Source: Echinostoma caproni (lineage: Eukaryota; Platyhelminthes; Trematoda; Plagiorchiida; Echinostomatidae). Taken from it: a DNA stretch of 64,000 nucleotides. The first letter of the stretch is position 1. Each line of letters starts with the position of its first letter. The notes beneath the pieces were generated by a model. It did no database searches and was not told the DNA's origin. It saw nothing but the letters and a program-made list of their open reading frames with translations. Of the stretch, positions 46,780 through 58,842 are shown one piece after another. The stretch covers positions 20,138 to 84,137 of the forward strand of contig UZAN01039722.1 of the NCBI GenBank assembly GCA_900618425.1, given 5' to 3'. Both the position numbers and the translations under genes were made by a program.

Positions 46780-46855
46780 TATGAAGACTATACAGCTCAT
46801 TGACTTACTGTTTGAAAGCAATGTCAGATACAATGTCGTATGTTGTAGAACCTCG
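46780..46855 (+). CDS. Candidate exon
   Basis: A good acceptor (CATTTCATTTGCATTAG) and a donor (CCTCG|GTGAGG) enclose 25 open codons beginning MKTIQLIDLLFESNVRYNVV. The opposite strand also shows an exon-like reading (MSAYLTEVLQHTTLYL with donor GTAAGT), so at least one is spurious. Confidence 0.22.
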
Positions 46856-46950
46856 GTGAGGTACGCTGACATTTACTCATTAAGACCAGCAAATATCGCA
46901 TGGGAAACTGTATCACACAATGGGCAAGATGAATTGGTAAACCGAAATAA

Positions 46951-47082
46951 CACAATACTGATAAAGATTACGAATCTGGAAGTATTCTGATTGAATTTCC
47001 TTCACACAACCCTATGCGGTCGGTTGGTCCGATGGAGGTAGCCCGCTGGCACAACAGCAACGCGCTGGACGAAATTGAAGCG
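46951..47082 (+). CDS. GC-rich candidate exon
   Basis: 44 open codons ending at donor GAAGCG|GTAAGG and reading, at the 3' end, MRSVGPMEVARWHNSNALDE then IEA. It is markedly GC-richer than its surroundings. An acceptor at 46966 (ACTGATAAAG) would fit the one base left by 46472. A SINE origin is an alternative because GGTTGGTCCGATGGA resembles an A box. Confidence 0.27.
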
Positions 47083-49330
47083 GTAAGGTAAATTAAACTA
47101 CAGTCCACTCGGGTCATTTAAGAACTCAGAGGCTAATGGCTCTACAATCACGAGCTGTTTACCGACGGCGGTCGTCTTTCCGTAGAATCCTTATCAATGA
47201 GAATCGTATTCTGCCATTGAAGACGAACACACACACACACTTTCTGTAATGCAGCGCAAGTCAAGTACAAAGCTGGGCAGTTTATGAAATACACTGTTAG
47301 TACCTATAAGTAAAGATTCAGAAAGAACAAAATGTAGGGATCAGTTTAAAATATTATTTTTTCTGGTTAAACAATGGCTAGACCACAACAGTCTGATTGA
47401 CTTAAATTGAATGGCTTTATGATTTCAAGTACGGGAATATATTCGGTGTTTAATACGTATTGAACAATTGTAAAAAGGAGAAGTTTAGGTTATAAATCCA
47501 ACAAAAAACAAATATCCACAGGTTATTATAAGCCAATATAAAATAGAGTTACCTCAAATAGCAACAAAGTGTGAAAGAGGCAGAACAGAACGGATTATTA
47601 CTTAGTGGTAGCTCAACGTAGTCTTCCAACCGACAAATGAAGGCGATGTCGATCTAATGGACAAGAAGGGGTCGTATGGATAGTATGAAGATTTGACGTT
47701 GCACTACGAACAAAAAGAATCTGTGTAAATGTTTGTGCCGGTAGCGGTTCTAAATCTAGGAAATCTGAGGTAACCGGACAACATTTCACAGATAAATTTC
47801 ATTCGTAGAATGAACAACTACAGTCTCTGAGTTGTCACTTTATCTGGTATCGGTGTAGTTCGTTATCCTTCCTCTTATCCGTTTATGAATGTTCTACCCT
47901 CATCTTCAATTGTTTTGGCTTGTTTGTTCTCGTTTTTGTTGTTGCATACAAATACTTCAGGCAGAAATTGCCCAGAGCTATTCGAGATTAGGTCCCGGGG
48001 ATTGACTCCAAAAAAGGTATCCATGAAATGACTAACGAGTTGATAAATAAGTTGTCCTGTATTCTTCATTCATGCTAGCACATGCTACGCTATTTCCTTC
48101 TCCGTCCCATGCATATGCAATCCTGTACACATCAACGGACGGTCAGCAGTGTGACGTCCAAAGTTTGCATCACTTATCAGAGGTAAACTCAAAGGGGCTA
48201 GCAAATGCGCTAGCGTATGAGTACAAAGAATGTGAATATTTCTAGTTCGATTGGACTGACAGATAAATTTGTTCAGAAAGATTTATCAAATTCAATCTGG
48301 ATTGAATAAAGACGACTTAGCATGGTTCGCGAGAAAAATTAGTTTGAGCCAAAGAGCGGATGTTTTCTCCTCCTCGTACTTGGGCTTGTTACGATCGACA
48401 TCCATTCATTTAGGTGACGCGGTGAGATGACCTCCGGCAAGGGATGCTTGTCCAGCATGATTGATTCATGTTTTTGATGCTTCCCCGTAAATCTTGTCAC
48501 ATTGAAGATCTCAAAAGAATCAGGACGAAAACATCAGAGACAAATATTTGGGAAGGACAAGTGTTGATCAGTTTTGTATCCCTATTTCTCGCTCGAAGTC
48601 GAATGAATGCGATTATTCGGCTTTGGAAAGATCACGATTACCAATCCAGTGTGTTCCAGGCAAACGCGAGTGAATGGATGAAAAACATTATGTTAATTGT
48701 GTTCCCAACCTCCTTCATTTGGTATACGTTTGACTAGCAACTCGAACTACTCTTTGGGGTTTGTTCCAGAAAACTGATTAGTTTAATCCGAATAGTGTTG
48801 CTTCGTTTTACGGTTAGGCAAAGGTCCATCGGATTTCCGAGTGGATTGGCTATTCATTGTGGAAAACAACTTGCCGCAGTATATTGTTCCGTCTTGTTGG
48901 CTACCGGTTTGGTTCGCGAGCATACTGACCCGCCTCCCTTCCCCGCTCCCGCGCCATTTGAATTAATTCACAATGTCATGGTTACCAGGACAGATGGGAA
49001 CGTAACGTAACATGTTGATAAAATACCAGATAGTTTACGCATTTTTTGGTGATAGAACTTTTGATTATTTATCCTCGAGCTTTTTCAGTTAAGAAGAGAT
49101 GATAAAAATCAGATTGTATTTGCCTGTTAGCTGAGGTACAATGGAACAATCGATCGTTTGTCTACTTTGGGTACGCGCTACAAACCAGCAAGCAAAAGGT
49201 TAAAAACATTGAAGTTGCATCAGACAGTCGAAAGGCAGTTGATGTAATTGAGAAAATTTAGTTCAAAGTACGCCAAAATTTAACCGAGCAAATAGTTTGT
49301 TTTCTGCGCGCGTATAAATTCTTTTTCTTT

Positions 49331-49349
49331 TTTTTTGGGGGGGGGGGGT
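49331..49349. repeat. T9/G11 homopolymer junction
   Basis: Run of T directly followed by a run of G; length is likely to be unreliable in the assembly. Confidence 0.85.
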
Positions 49350-49845
49350 TCACTAGAGTGTAACTTTCACGAGAAACACAAGCGGGTTAGCCCAAAAAGT
49401 TTACTGATATAATGGATGTATGTGTCACTACGTGTGGTGGCTTTCAAGACAAAATGGTGATCGCTTCTGACCAAAAGGAACATAAAATAGACGTGTGTGT
49501 CCGACCGAGGAAGAATAAATAGCCGTTGAAGAGTGCTCACTGTGCATTTGTTCCTGTTTCCGAACATGCGATCACTTGTGTTGTTTAAACTGGACCGAAG
49601 GTGAACAAAGACCGCAACAGATGCCATTCTGTCACGAGGACATTAGCGGTTTCCTTCTAACTCGGCTAAGATAAGATAAAATATTGAACGGGTTATTGGA
49701 TAACAGCTGTCGATTCGTATTGCTGGCACCTACCACAGACTAGTCACATTCCAGTCGTTTGCTGATGGGACAAAAATACACAACAATGATTACTGTCGAG
49801 GTGTAATGACTACTTACATAACTATCTGCATTTACAGTTGGATAC

Positions 49846-49891
<46 letters not shown>
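49846..49891. repeat. (AAT)n microsatellite
   Basis: About fifteen uninterrupted AAT units. Confidence 0.95.
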
Positions 49892-49892
<1 letters not shown>

Positions 49893-52027
49893 GGTCTTGA
49901 CAACTGCTTGCAACCACATAGTAATAAATCTTTCGCTGCTCTGTGTGGGTGTGTATCTGCAAACGTGCACACCTGATAGCGTGAGAATCACTGCATTTTT
50001 GTAGTTCGTTTCTCGGAAGAACAAGATCGGAGGATATAGTGAACAAATGTGGATAACAAAAGTACCATCATAATTTCTGCATGTGTTCCAAATCTCCTTC
50101 GACCAGGTAATGGAACTAATAAGTTATTTTGTGTTTGTTTGCATAACGGTTTGCCTTCATTCATCTTTCTAGTACACATCAGTGTCCAGAAAAGGTAACA
50201 TAAGTGAGATAGAGGAAATATATAGCGTGCAAACTTGTTCGACTCTATATATGATACACTATGCTTCTTACAAACGCGACTGGTTATCTGGGATTAGGAT
50301 TCTGTGTGAATGAATGACTTTTTGGGGGGGGGTTGTGTGTGCGTGTGTGTGCGGTTCTGTTCACTTAATCCTGGACGTCAATTTAAACGGAAGATGGGCA
50401 GCCTGGTGAGGTTGTCAGTTTTGAGAAATATCCGTACTGTTTTTGGAACACAATAGGATGGATGCACGCCGGGATGTACACACAGCTAGTAGGGGGTTTA
50501 CACAGGTGTTTGAATTTCTTGTGAACTGTACAAATCAATAATGATAATAACTTGTTAACCAGAAAAGCTATTCTGCAACAATGTGATTCCAAAATATCAT
50601 TTTGAAGGGTTTGTTTGTATGTAACTAACTCACTGTACTTCTATTTTTTGTGGCTTCACGGAAGAATTTCTCAGTTCGGTTCCCGGCAATAGTGTGTCAA
50701 TCGATGCTCCCGAATAGGTACTATTCTGGCTTTTTATATGATCATCCGCATATATGATAAAAAGAGGTTTAACTGGGATTCGTATGCAAACAATCACCTG
50801 CATTCCCATCTTTGGATGAATTCTCAGATTGTGACGATCTCTGTGTTCGGGTAGCCAAATGAAGCCAATATGTTAACCATATCACCGAAGATGTTCGTGA
50901 TATTCCTCAATAGCATGCATGTTCACCCCCCCCCCCCTCGCTCGCCTTAGTTCAGCCGAGGTACTGTATTACGTGAAGAGTTAATGCAATGTCACATTTC
51001 ACCTTGTTCGAGCTCAGTTCAGATCTACGTGCTCCACCAGGTCATTCGCAATGTCAAAGATTGGGAACATAAAACTATCTAACAAAATGATTGATTACTT
51101 TCAAGCACATAACAGTTGATTCTGTATTCGTTCGTTTGTATTAAAAGATAAGTTAGTTATTCATTCCACCTCTAATTGTATTAGCTGAATTTTGATAAAA
51201 CTCGTGCAAAATTTTGTTAGACCTAATCTATTTAAACAATCAAATAAACAGTGATTCATTATGACGCAAAATGGATCACGTGAGCTCTATTACGGCCGAC
51301 CGATCACAAGCCTCATCATCATCATCATTGTCCGCAGTCACACCACATTTCGTCAGATCGAAATACCCGATTTAAGACACATGACGACAACTAATGTTTA
51401 TCCAACTTCTCAGCATTGATTTATGTTTTGACCACGTGAGATATAATTGTCACGTGCGTGTTTTCAATCCGACACCATTATACATAATAAGTGAGTTGTA
51501 ATATGGAGAATAAAACTAAAATCCTCGTCTATTGATCAAGAATATTTTTCTTTTCTTCTGAGAAACACATTTTACCCATCTCAAGGTTTTTCACGCTAAA
51601 AATTCGTCGCTGTATTTCGTGTCTATATGTGATAGCTGATATCTGTAATCACGTTGGTCCAGTCCTTGTTTTTCACATACACAGTAACGGAGACTACTTA
51701 ATAGAAAGATATAAGCTCTTTCAGTAGGCGTGTAACCGATCCCAGATCGACACGCAGGAAAACACTCGTGCATACAGTTGCAAAACAACATAGTTTATTC
51801 TTACGGATTCATTGCTAGCATGAATTGTGGCAGTAGAATAAATCACATTCTCGCCACCCCACCCCACCCCGCTCCCAATGGACATCAACATCATCCCCCC
51901 ACAACATATTAACCCTTTCTTTCGAATCCTTGAGTTTGTCATGAGTTTGTGAGTGAATAGATTATTTCCCCATCTCCGGAACTGTGTGCTTGCGTGAGTG
52001 CAAGTATCCGCGCACGGGTGTGCGTGC

Positions 52028-52056
52028 GCTCGCGCGCGCGAGAGAGAGAGGGGGGG
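52028..52056. repeat. Compound (CG)n(AG)nGn tract
   Basis: CGCGCGCG then AGAGAGAG then a run of seven G. Confidence 0.85.
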
Positions 52057-53546
52057 TTCAAACACGTAACTTTTCCGGATTTTCCTTTATACTACAGTGA
52101 ATCGATGTGCCAGACATTGACTTCTGTCCGATATCAGCGAAAATGAACATGCAACTGTGTTGCATGCGCATGTTTGTTGGTTCATGCATGCCAAAAGGAT
52201 CCGACCTCTTGAATGACAGCTGTGTGTGAGACTCCATCTGTTCAACAGATGTGTTTTCCACGAAAAGAGGTGAAAAGTGTTTGCATTCTCGTACGTGTGT
52301 GTATGCATACGCGCGAGCACGCGAGAGGTGAGGTAAAGGGGAGATGGATGATAGAACCGCTAAAGAGTGCAGAAAAAACGGCATAGAGGAGTCTTGGGAA
52401 AAGTCGTAGACGTATGTGGAACGTTCCAGTGAAACCGGAAAAAAATGATCAAACACTTACGAAATCAGCCATCACAATAGCTCTTATGCCGGCTTCCGTC
52501 GGCTACCACCGGTTTTCAAGGGTTTTTTTCAGTCAAGTCCAAATCTTCACGTAAGGTGGTCCATTAAAGAGAAAAGTTTAAAAATAATCGAAATACTGAC
52601 CTAATGCTGATGAAGGAAGGAGTTGCAGACGTACACTCGTCTAAAATAATTATGAATCGAGCATTTTTTGATTAAACTGCAGAAATTAAATACTATAGTG
52701 CTTTATTGGGTTCTTGATATCTTTTCTGTGGTCAGATCATAACTAAGATTTAAAAATATGTTAGGTTATTGCTAAAAGCTCAGAAGGATACGGAAAACGT
52801 TTATACTTTGAGCGGTGATTTCACCTCGCTTTTTTGTAACCTATCTCTTACTTAATAAGCCCCATTCACTTAATCAATGAAAGAACTAGCTTCAACTTCA
52901 GTATCCTACTGCGTCGTTTAATAAAACGAAGGTGGAATGTAAATGAATGGAGCATAGATGGTGATTGGTTGGAGTACGTTCATTGTTGGTTAGTTCGTCG
53001 TTTATATCTGGCTAAGCATCAGCTTCATAACCATCGTTGAATAGACAACAGCCGCTAAGTTCTGTTGTTTGTGTTCAATCAAAGAGCTGCGGCGGAGGGC
53101 TGCCGTCAGTCGAGCAGAGTAACCAGTGGGTAGGTCATTCATTCACCCTGAAGCAGCTGTTTGTCAGCACAAGGTTAATTACCAATTTCATTGGCTAGAA
53201 TTTCTGCGGCTAAACTTCTGCAGTGAATGCTTGTACTGATCGTCTGTTTAGCTTCATTTTGTTTCAGTAATACACACCATCATATGTTAATGTACGGTTG
53301 TCAATACTACTAATTTACAGTACTATGTTGATTAAAGTGGGAGGAAACAAGAAAATCACGTGTACCATCACATATTTTCAGGGTTTCAGAGCAAAGTGAA
53401 AAGCGAATGTCGGGCCTCTAATACAGAAAAATTTGTTTGCGTTTGTTAACGTTGGTGTGTAACAATTACAACCTAAAATTTATAAAATGCAACCTTCTAG
53501 GGATGTCTCAAAATGCATACTAAGTTTCTCCCCATTAGTGAATTAG

Positions 53547-53972
53547 TCAGAACTCAGTGGACATCCCACATTCAACATATCGTCACTAAACGCCGACAGC
53601 TTTCTTTCCAATTTAACAATTGGTTATCTCCAACTTCGTTCACCTTATTATTATCCATATGTTGGCTTTTTCAATCTCCTTGAGAAAGATAGAGGTTTTG
53701 AACTGCTTCGACGTGAACTGACCATCATTAGCCCTATTTATGCAATACCGCTGGAGAAGTTGATAACTAACCTGTGCAAACTTCATTTGAATGCATGTGA
53801 AACATTTGCGCATAAGATTGTCCTCGACTTTACACATCCAGTGCACACAGATTTAACGTCCTCTCGTTCCTGCGCGACAGCTGCATCCCAATATTGTTGT
53901 ATTCTCTCTCGTATAAACACATATTGTGACTCTGTGGTACTCTGGTTAGCACATATTCTAGTTAACAAATAA
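53547..53972 (+). pseudogene. CR1/Jockey-like reverse transcriptase, C-terminal part
   Basis: After a TAG the plus frame is open and spells the C-terminal region of a non-LTR reverse transcriptase: PYVGFFNLLEKDRGFELLRR, then ELTIISPIYAIPLEKLITNL, then CKLHLNACETFAHK and a variable tail to a stop at 53972. The block LITNLCKLHLNACETFAHK aligns with LITKLCNLHINSCENFAQK in the 8240-9048 copy, and LLEKDRGFELLRRELTIIS corresponds to the LLKKD...LRR..IIS block typical of these proteins. No RT catalytic motifs upstream: 5'-truncated copy. Confidence 0.68.
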
Positions 53973-54633
53973 CATGGTTTTCACAGACTTTATTGAAAGT
54001 TTCGGAATTAAACTTGTCCTCCTTTCATCCTTTCATTCAATTTGTACACTTTTGAGTGAAATGTAACCTATACGCTTACAGAAATTATACTTCCAACACA
54101 ATATGGTGCAATATAACACAATACAACAATGATTTACAGTGCATAGAAAAAATGTACGGCGAATTGAGTAGACTAACAGTAGAGGTTTAGCAAATTACAG
54201 GTTACCTAATAGCGGAAAATTTTATTGAACACCACCATAAGATAGAGAGAATATTTGTACCGACTGTTGAAACGATTTTGGTTAGTGTTTTCTTGTTCTT
54301 TCAGTGTGATCATTTATTTATTTAACAAACTCGCATACAATCTGAGATCTGCACTTTCAACAGCCCTCGAATAGCAGCAGTATTGGACTCTATGTCTCGC
54401 TTGTCATTTTTCAGTTCACCGGTAATTTCAATGACGCATACATTGACAGAACTGACCACTGTTTGACTCAACGAATGTCAGATTACATATCGAAATGCCT
54501 TTCATAACTGATGACGCTGCCGTTGATGTCCGAAGAGAAAATCCAAAGGAAGAACCGTGGTCATATGCACTCCTAGACATGCTGTAACTGATGATAAATT
54601 TGATCGGAACTGATTGTTTACAAATACATTCAG
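53973..54633. other. No feature recognised
   Basis: Probably the 3' untranslated part of the CR1-like copy followed by unique AT-rich DNA. Confidence 0.35.
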
Positions 54634-54842
54634 GCTTCGATGTTGTTCAAGAGTTGTCACGCATTCCGACACTCAATCCACTTCTACGGAAGTCGACTAA
54701 CAGTGGCGTTTTCTGTGGCGTTAGTTTCACCTGGCTAAAATCCGCTCTCCTATCGTCAGTTTCGAAAACACTCAATAACATCTGTTATACCGATCTAACA
54801 CAAACTTTTACGCGTGACCTAACAATTGCGGAACATAAATAA
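54634..54842 (+). CDS. Candidate terminal-type exon, unknown protein
   Basis: After an acceptor (CAAATACATTCAG) 68 codons are open: FDVVQELSRIPTLNPLLRKS at the start, a hydrophobic middle (GVFCGVSFTWLKSALLSS), ending at TAA with AATAAA overlapping the stop. No good internal donor, so if real it is a last exon. Unrecognised. Confidence 0.22.
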
Positions 54843-55013
54843 AAACGTACAACAACCAACCCGTATGTCTAGTTTTCGTCCTTATGAATTATTACATCTT
54901 ACAACTGGGCACTAGCGTTCATTCAAAATAATGGCCGTTAAAGCTTGCTATTTAATGTAACCGTGGTTGCATGTGAAACCCGAGTCACACTGCGTAACAT
55001 TGGTTTTTTCCAG

Positions 55014-55126
55014 TCACGTGATTGACACGCCTTGGTCCGTTTACAAACGGATCCTATCACTACTCGCCAACAGAATGTCTACATTTTTGATCACTCTGAG
55101 TTCACTGGGCATGATAACTAATAACG
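55014..55126 (+). CDS. Candidate internal exon, helical protein
   Basis: A strong acceptor (CATTGGTTTTTTCCAG) and donor (AATAACG|GTAACC) enclose 113 bases open as HVIDTPWSVYKRILSLLANR followed by MSTFLITLSSLGMITNN. Enters with one base and leaves one base. The next candidate exon (55295-55331) continues in frame. Amphipathic-helix composition; family not recognised. Confidence 0.38.
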
Positions 55127-55294
55127 GTAACCAAACAGTTGTGGACACCGATCACTTTCATTCACTACACCCATTGGACAAGACGCCATACTGGCGGTTG
55201 CGATGTTGATGGTGCCGGGGATACTTGAGCTAGTTATATTCAAACATGCATGAAAGTGGCCCTGATTGCCTCATTTTGCTGTCATCTAACACAG

Positions 55295-55331
55295 TTGCAA
55301 AACGATGTTCGCACGTGCTACATACTATTCT
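55295..55331 (+). CDS. Candidate 37-base exon
   Basis: A pyrimidine-rich acceptor (TGCTGTCATCTAACACAG) and consensus donor (ATTCT|GTAAGT) around 37 bases. With the single base left by 55126 the frame reads VAKRCSHVLHTI and leaves two bases. The 168-base intron between the two is of ordinary size. It depends on the 55014 exon for support. Confidence 0.33.
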
Positions 55332-55483
55332 GTAAGTGCTTTTTACAATATGCTTACTTATCAGACGATAAAAATTGTTCTTTGCGGCTTCAGTTCACGG
55401 GAATGAACATCCAATTTTTTTATTGCTAAAGAAGGCATGTGGAAATGGATCTCTTTTTTCATAGAACATGTTGTTATGAGAGA

Positions 55484-55566
55484 AATAAATAATAAATAAT
55501 AATACTAATAATAATAATAATAATTAATAAATAATAAATTAATAATTAATAAATAAATAATAAATA
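55484..55566. repeat. (AAT)n/(AAAT)n imperfect repeat
   Basis: AT-only tract of interrupted AAT and AAAT units. Confidence 0.92.
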
Positions 55567-55753
55567 GCTTGTATATAACCAAAACGTTACATTTTCCCTT
55601 GTCCCATCCTTCCCACCCCGAGGAAAAGTAGATCAAAATAGTTCCCAACTGTTTGCTTGCCCAAGTAATCGGTGCATTGGTTATCAAACAGAATGATAAT
55701 CAGGTGGTATGCTTGATGCTCGAAAAAGGCAATGGAATTCATAGCTTCTAATG

Positions 55754-55803
<50 letters not shown>
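55754..55803. repeat. (GAT)n microsatellite
   Basis: About sixteen uninterrupted GAT units. Confidence 0.96.
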
Positions 55804-57277
55804 CATTCAGAATCAATACTAAAACTCAAGATGCTTGTGTTGGCTTCTAGAGAGATTATTCATCGAATTCTAATCGGACGAACATTTATGACTTGGTCCA
55901 ATCAGTGTCCATGCACAGTTTAGCTGATTAGAATTGAATTACCATAGTCAGTACTGTTTTATCCAACTTTCATTTTTCTGTTCGGCATGAGCAATGCCTG
56001 TCTCATCCAAACTGCACCTATTTTTAAAGACAAATGTGATGCTTGTGTGATCACTTGGGGTGTCATATGGCCGCCATTTTTATCGATTCACATGCAAAAT
56101 GGCATTCTTCTGAAATAGCAGCGAAAATTCCGATTTCACATAAACACACATTCACTTATTGACCCCAGCTACCCAAATCAATGCTTCATCAAAAAGTGAA
56201 CCTTTTTCTCAGGAAAACCCACGATCTTCAGCGTGAACGGCTTTCTAACTGCATACAACATCTGTTCTTAAAATTACGCTGTGCTATATCAGTTTAGCGA
56301 CCCTTTGTGCACACAAGTGTTACAGACGTTCGATATACAGTGATAGCACTATGGTATGGTAAAATTATCAGATTCGAGTAAGGTGGAATATTACCTTCTG
56401 TACATGATCACGAGATGCTTGAACCGTCAGTCTAAGCGTTGCCGGAACAGTAACTCATGTTACGGAAAAATCAGCTCAGTATCCTATCAGACGACCAAGT
56501 AAATTTTTACTTCTTGCACCATATTTTTCGGGGATGGGGCAATGCTTCTTCTGATGTATAAATCAAACTCATCTTACAGTAGACCAAATTAGGGCGAGAG
56601 AAGACACTCATTTGAGAAAGAAATGAATTGACAGTGAGATAATTGGTAGGCATAAAGCTTGTGTACCCCTTAAAAGGTCGTTGTGATATAAGTGGTTTTT
56701 GAGGAGTGAGTTGGTGCATAAATGATAATTTACGGACAGAGTTTACGTCATCAGGTTCTAAGTGAACAGCCATGATCAAGCCAGTCACCTCGTAGCCTGG
56801 CTATGGGAGCACAAAAGGAAGTTTTGAATACGAGTGGCAATGGCTATTGACGAAAATTGGGTTCTGATCTCTCGAGTTTACCATCCTTCAACCATTTCGA
56901 GAGCACATTGATTTTTTAATCATATCCAGCGTACCATAAAGTGTGCTATGCTTTTCCCACTGATAAAGCACCTACAACAGACTTGTTATTTTTGTTCACC
57001 CGTGTACCTATGCACATTCGATTGAGAATAGTTTCGAAAAACACTGAAAGTAGACATGAAAACAGAAAAAAACATGTGTGCAAATCTGCAATTCCGTTGG
57101 ATCACACTGTTGATGCGATCCCCAACCAGATGAAGACACGTGTATAGTGTGCTTCCTAGTCTTGAGTTTAAGCTTTGTCTGCCCTGTACATGATGATAAT
57201 CAAGGGAAAGCCTCCAATCCTCATGCGACAAGTCGTGAAATTCGACATGTTCCCGGTTCCGGGGATGGGGGTAGGGG

Positions 57278-57294
57278 AGAGAGAGAGAGAGAGA
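57278..57294. repeat. (GA)n microsatellite
   Basis: About eight GA units. Confidence 0.9.
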
Positions 57295-57739
57295 CAGCGT
57301 TAGGATGAGTAAAGTGTGGGGATTGTCACAACAAGTCTGTAAAGAGCGGATGTGCAATATTGTGGATTGACAAAATCAAATACAGCCCGATCAGTTGGTC
57401 CGTGATGATCACGTGCGTGGTAGTACATTTATCATCCACTGGAGTCAATCCACAACTGACTAGATGTGTTCACATCACTATTGAGCGAGTTCCCTAAGGG
57501 TTTACTTCACGCCTCGTCTGTCTACCTGTTCTGCACAGATCAACTTGTTTAGTTAAAATAAAATAAAACAGAATATAAAATTTGAAGGGAAGCGGAGACA
57601 AAGTTTTCGCTCTCGTGGTAACCAGTCAACAATGGAGCCTGTTTCGAATCGGCAATATTCAAATATTCCTAATGTGTCATCAACTCAACTTTGCAGTGTT
57701 TGACCATTCAAATTTTTGAATGAAATACCATTGGTCCCA

Positions 57740-57841
57740 TACAATAATCATCATCATACAATCATACAATCAATCATCAATCATACAATCATCATACAAT
57801 ACAATAATACAATAATAATACAATAATAATAATACAATAAT
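57740..57841. repeat. Higher-order ATCATACA/ATACAATA repeat
   Basis: A compound minisatellite of ATCATACA, ATACAATA and AATAAT units changing along its length, suggesting repeated slippage from a common seed. Confidence 0.9.
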
Positions 57842-58643
57842 GCACTGGACTATGTGATTGACATTGGCACACTGTTGACAGTCCATGGCAGAAAACAGGT
57901 CTTATAGGACGTGTACCGCAAAAGGTATATTCGCGGTAGAGAAAGAGTATAGCAAAACCTCTTTGTGAACGGTTTCCACAATTAATTTGAATTGATTGAG
58001 ACCTGTCAGTCAAATCGATTGTATTTTCATCTAAAAAACGTGATTTGTGTAGTCTCTGTATTGGCTTTGGTCGAATATCACACCATTCAGTCACACCACT
58101 CAAAAATAAGTATACCCGAAATTTTCGATGTCCGAAAAACGCTGATCGGAAAATTTTGAAAACTACTAGCAACAATATTTGGTGCATCAGCACAAAGTAA
58201 CAACAAAGATTAACCTGTTTTGGTTCTTATATAATAATTCCTGGTCAAACAATGAGACAATCAACATACCTGTCTTTTTCAATGCTTAAAGACCTCAAAA
58301 TCTATTAATTTTGATTGATTTGCATACATCTGTTCTACTTTAATTAATCAGACAATAGTTCATATAAAACATTCTCTCCGACAGAACTTTTCGAACAACA
58401 AGTAGTCTCTTCTGCTTCACACACCTAGGCATTACTCGGTCCATGATAGGTTGAGCTTAACTATTCCGTTTCGACTAACTTTCTTTTTTGAGCTGAGAAA
58501 GCTGATTAAATATGAAATCAAGCCAAAATACTGTACTTATCGCATTGGACATTAGTCACCCTCACTCTAACCGAAATCCCTACGTCCCTATTTAGTCTAA
58601 ACTCGAATCAAGTAATTAACTACTCTTTGTTAATTTGGCTCAG

Positions 58644-58842
58644 AATCTTAGATGTCACATTCTTGGCCTTAGAGTTACTGTTTTACTAGTGTGTTTCACT
58701 TCGAACCAAGCACTAAGGCATACAAGACAGGATACAACAAATAGTCCATCTTCAAAGACAAGTTCAGAAAATTCAACTATTTCGTTATGCTCCAATATCT
58801 CTACCAGAATTCCCCACTTTGCCAACAGATGCCTGAGATCAC
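58644..58842 (+). CDS. Candidate exon, Ser/Thr-rich with hydrophobic segment
   Basis: The acceptor (TTAATTTGGCTCAG) and consensus donor (GATCAC|GTGAGT) enclose 66 open codons plus one base: a hydrophobic stretch (LGLRVTVLLVCFTSNQA) followed by a Ser/Thr/Asn-rich hydrophilic part with an NST and an NIS sequon, as in an exon encoding a signal or membrane segment. The opposite strand is also open for 87 codons (HLLAKWGILVEILEHNEIVE), so strand is not secure. Confidence 0.3.

Larger units (their letters stand above)
47083..53546. other. No gene recognised; several simple repeats
   Basis: Contains the homopolymer/microsatellite loci listed separately, a poly-C run near 50928-50938, and an isolated 18-base exon-like segment at 52533-52550. 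No recognisable protein domain. Confidence 0.45.
55332..58643. other. No gene recognised; simple repeats
   Basis: Contains four simple-repeat loci listed separately. Open frames through them are produced by the repeats (runs of Ile, Met or Asp). Confidence 0.45.

Noticed and set aside
55732..55923. Open frames across (GAT)n and (AAT)n tracts
   Set aside because: Runs of Met, Ile or Asp are produced by the microsatellite and carry no coding signal.
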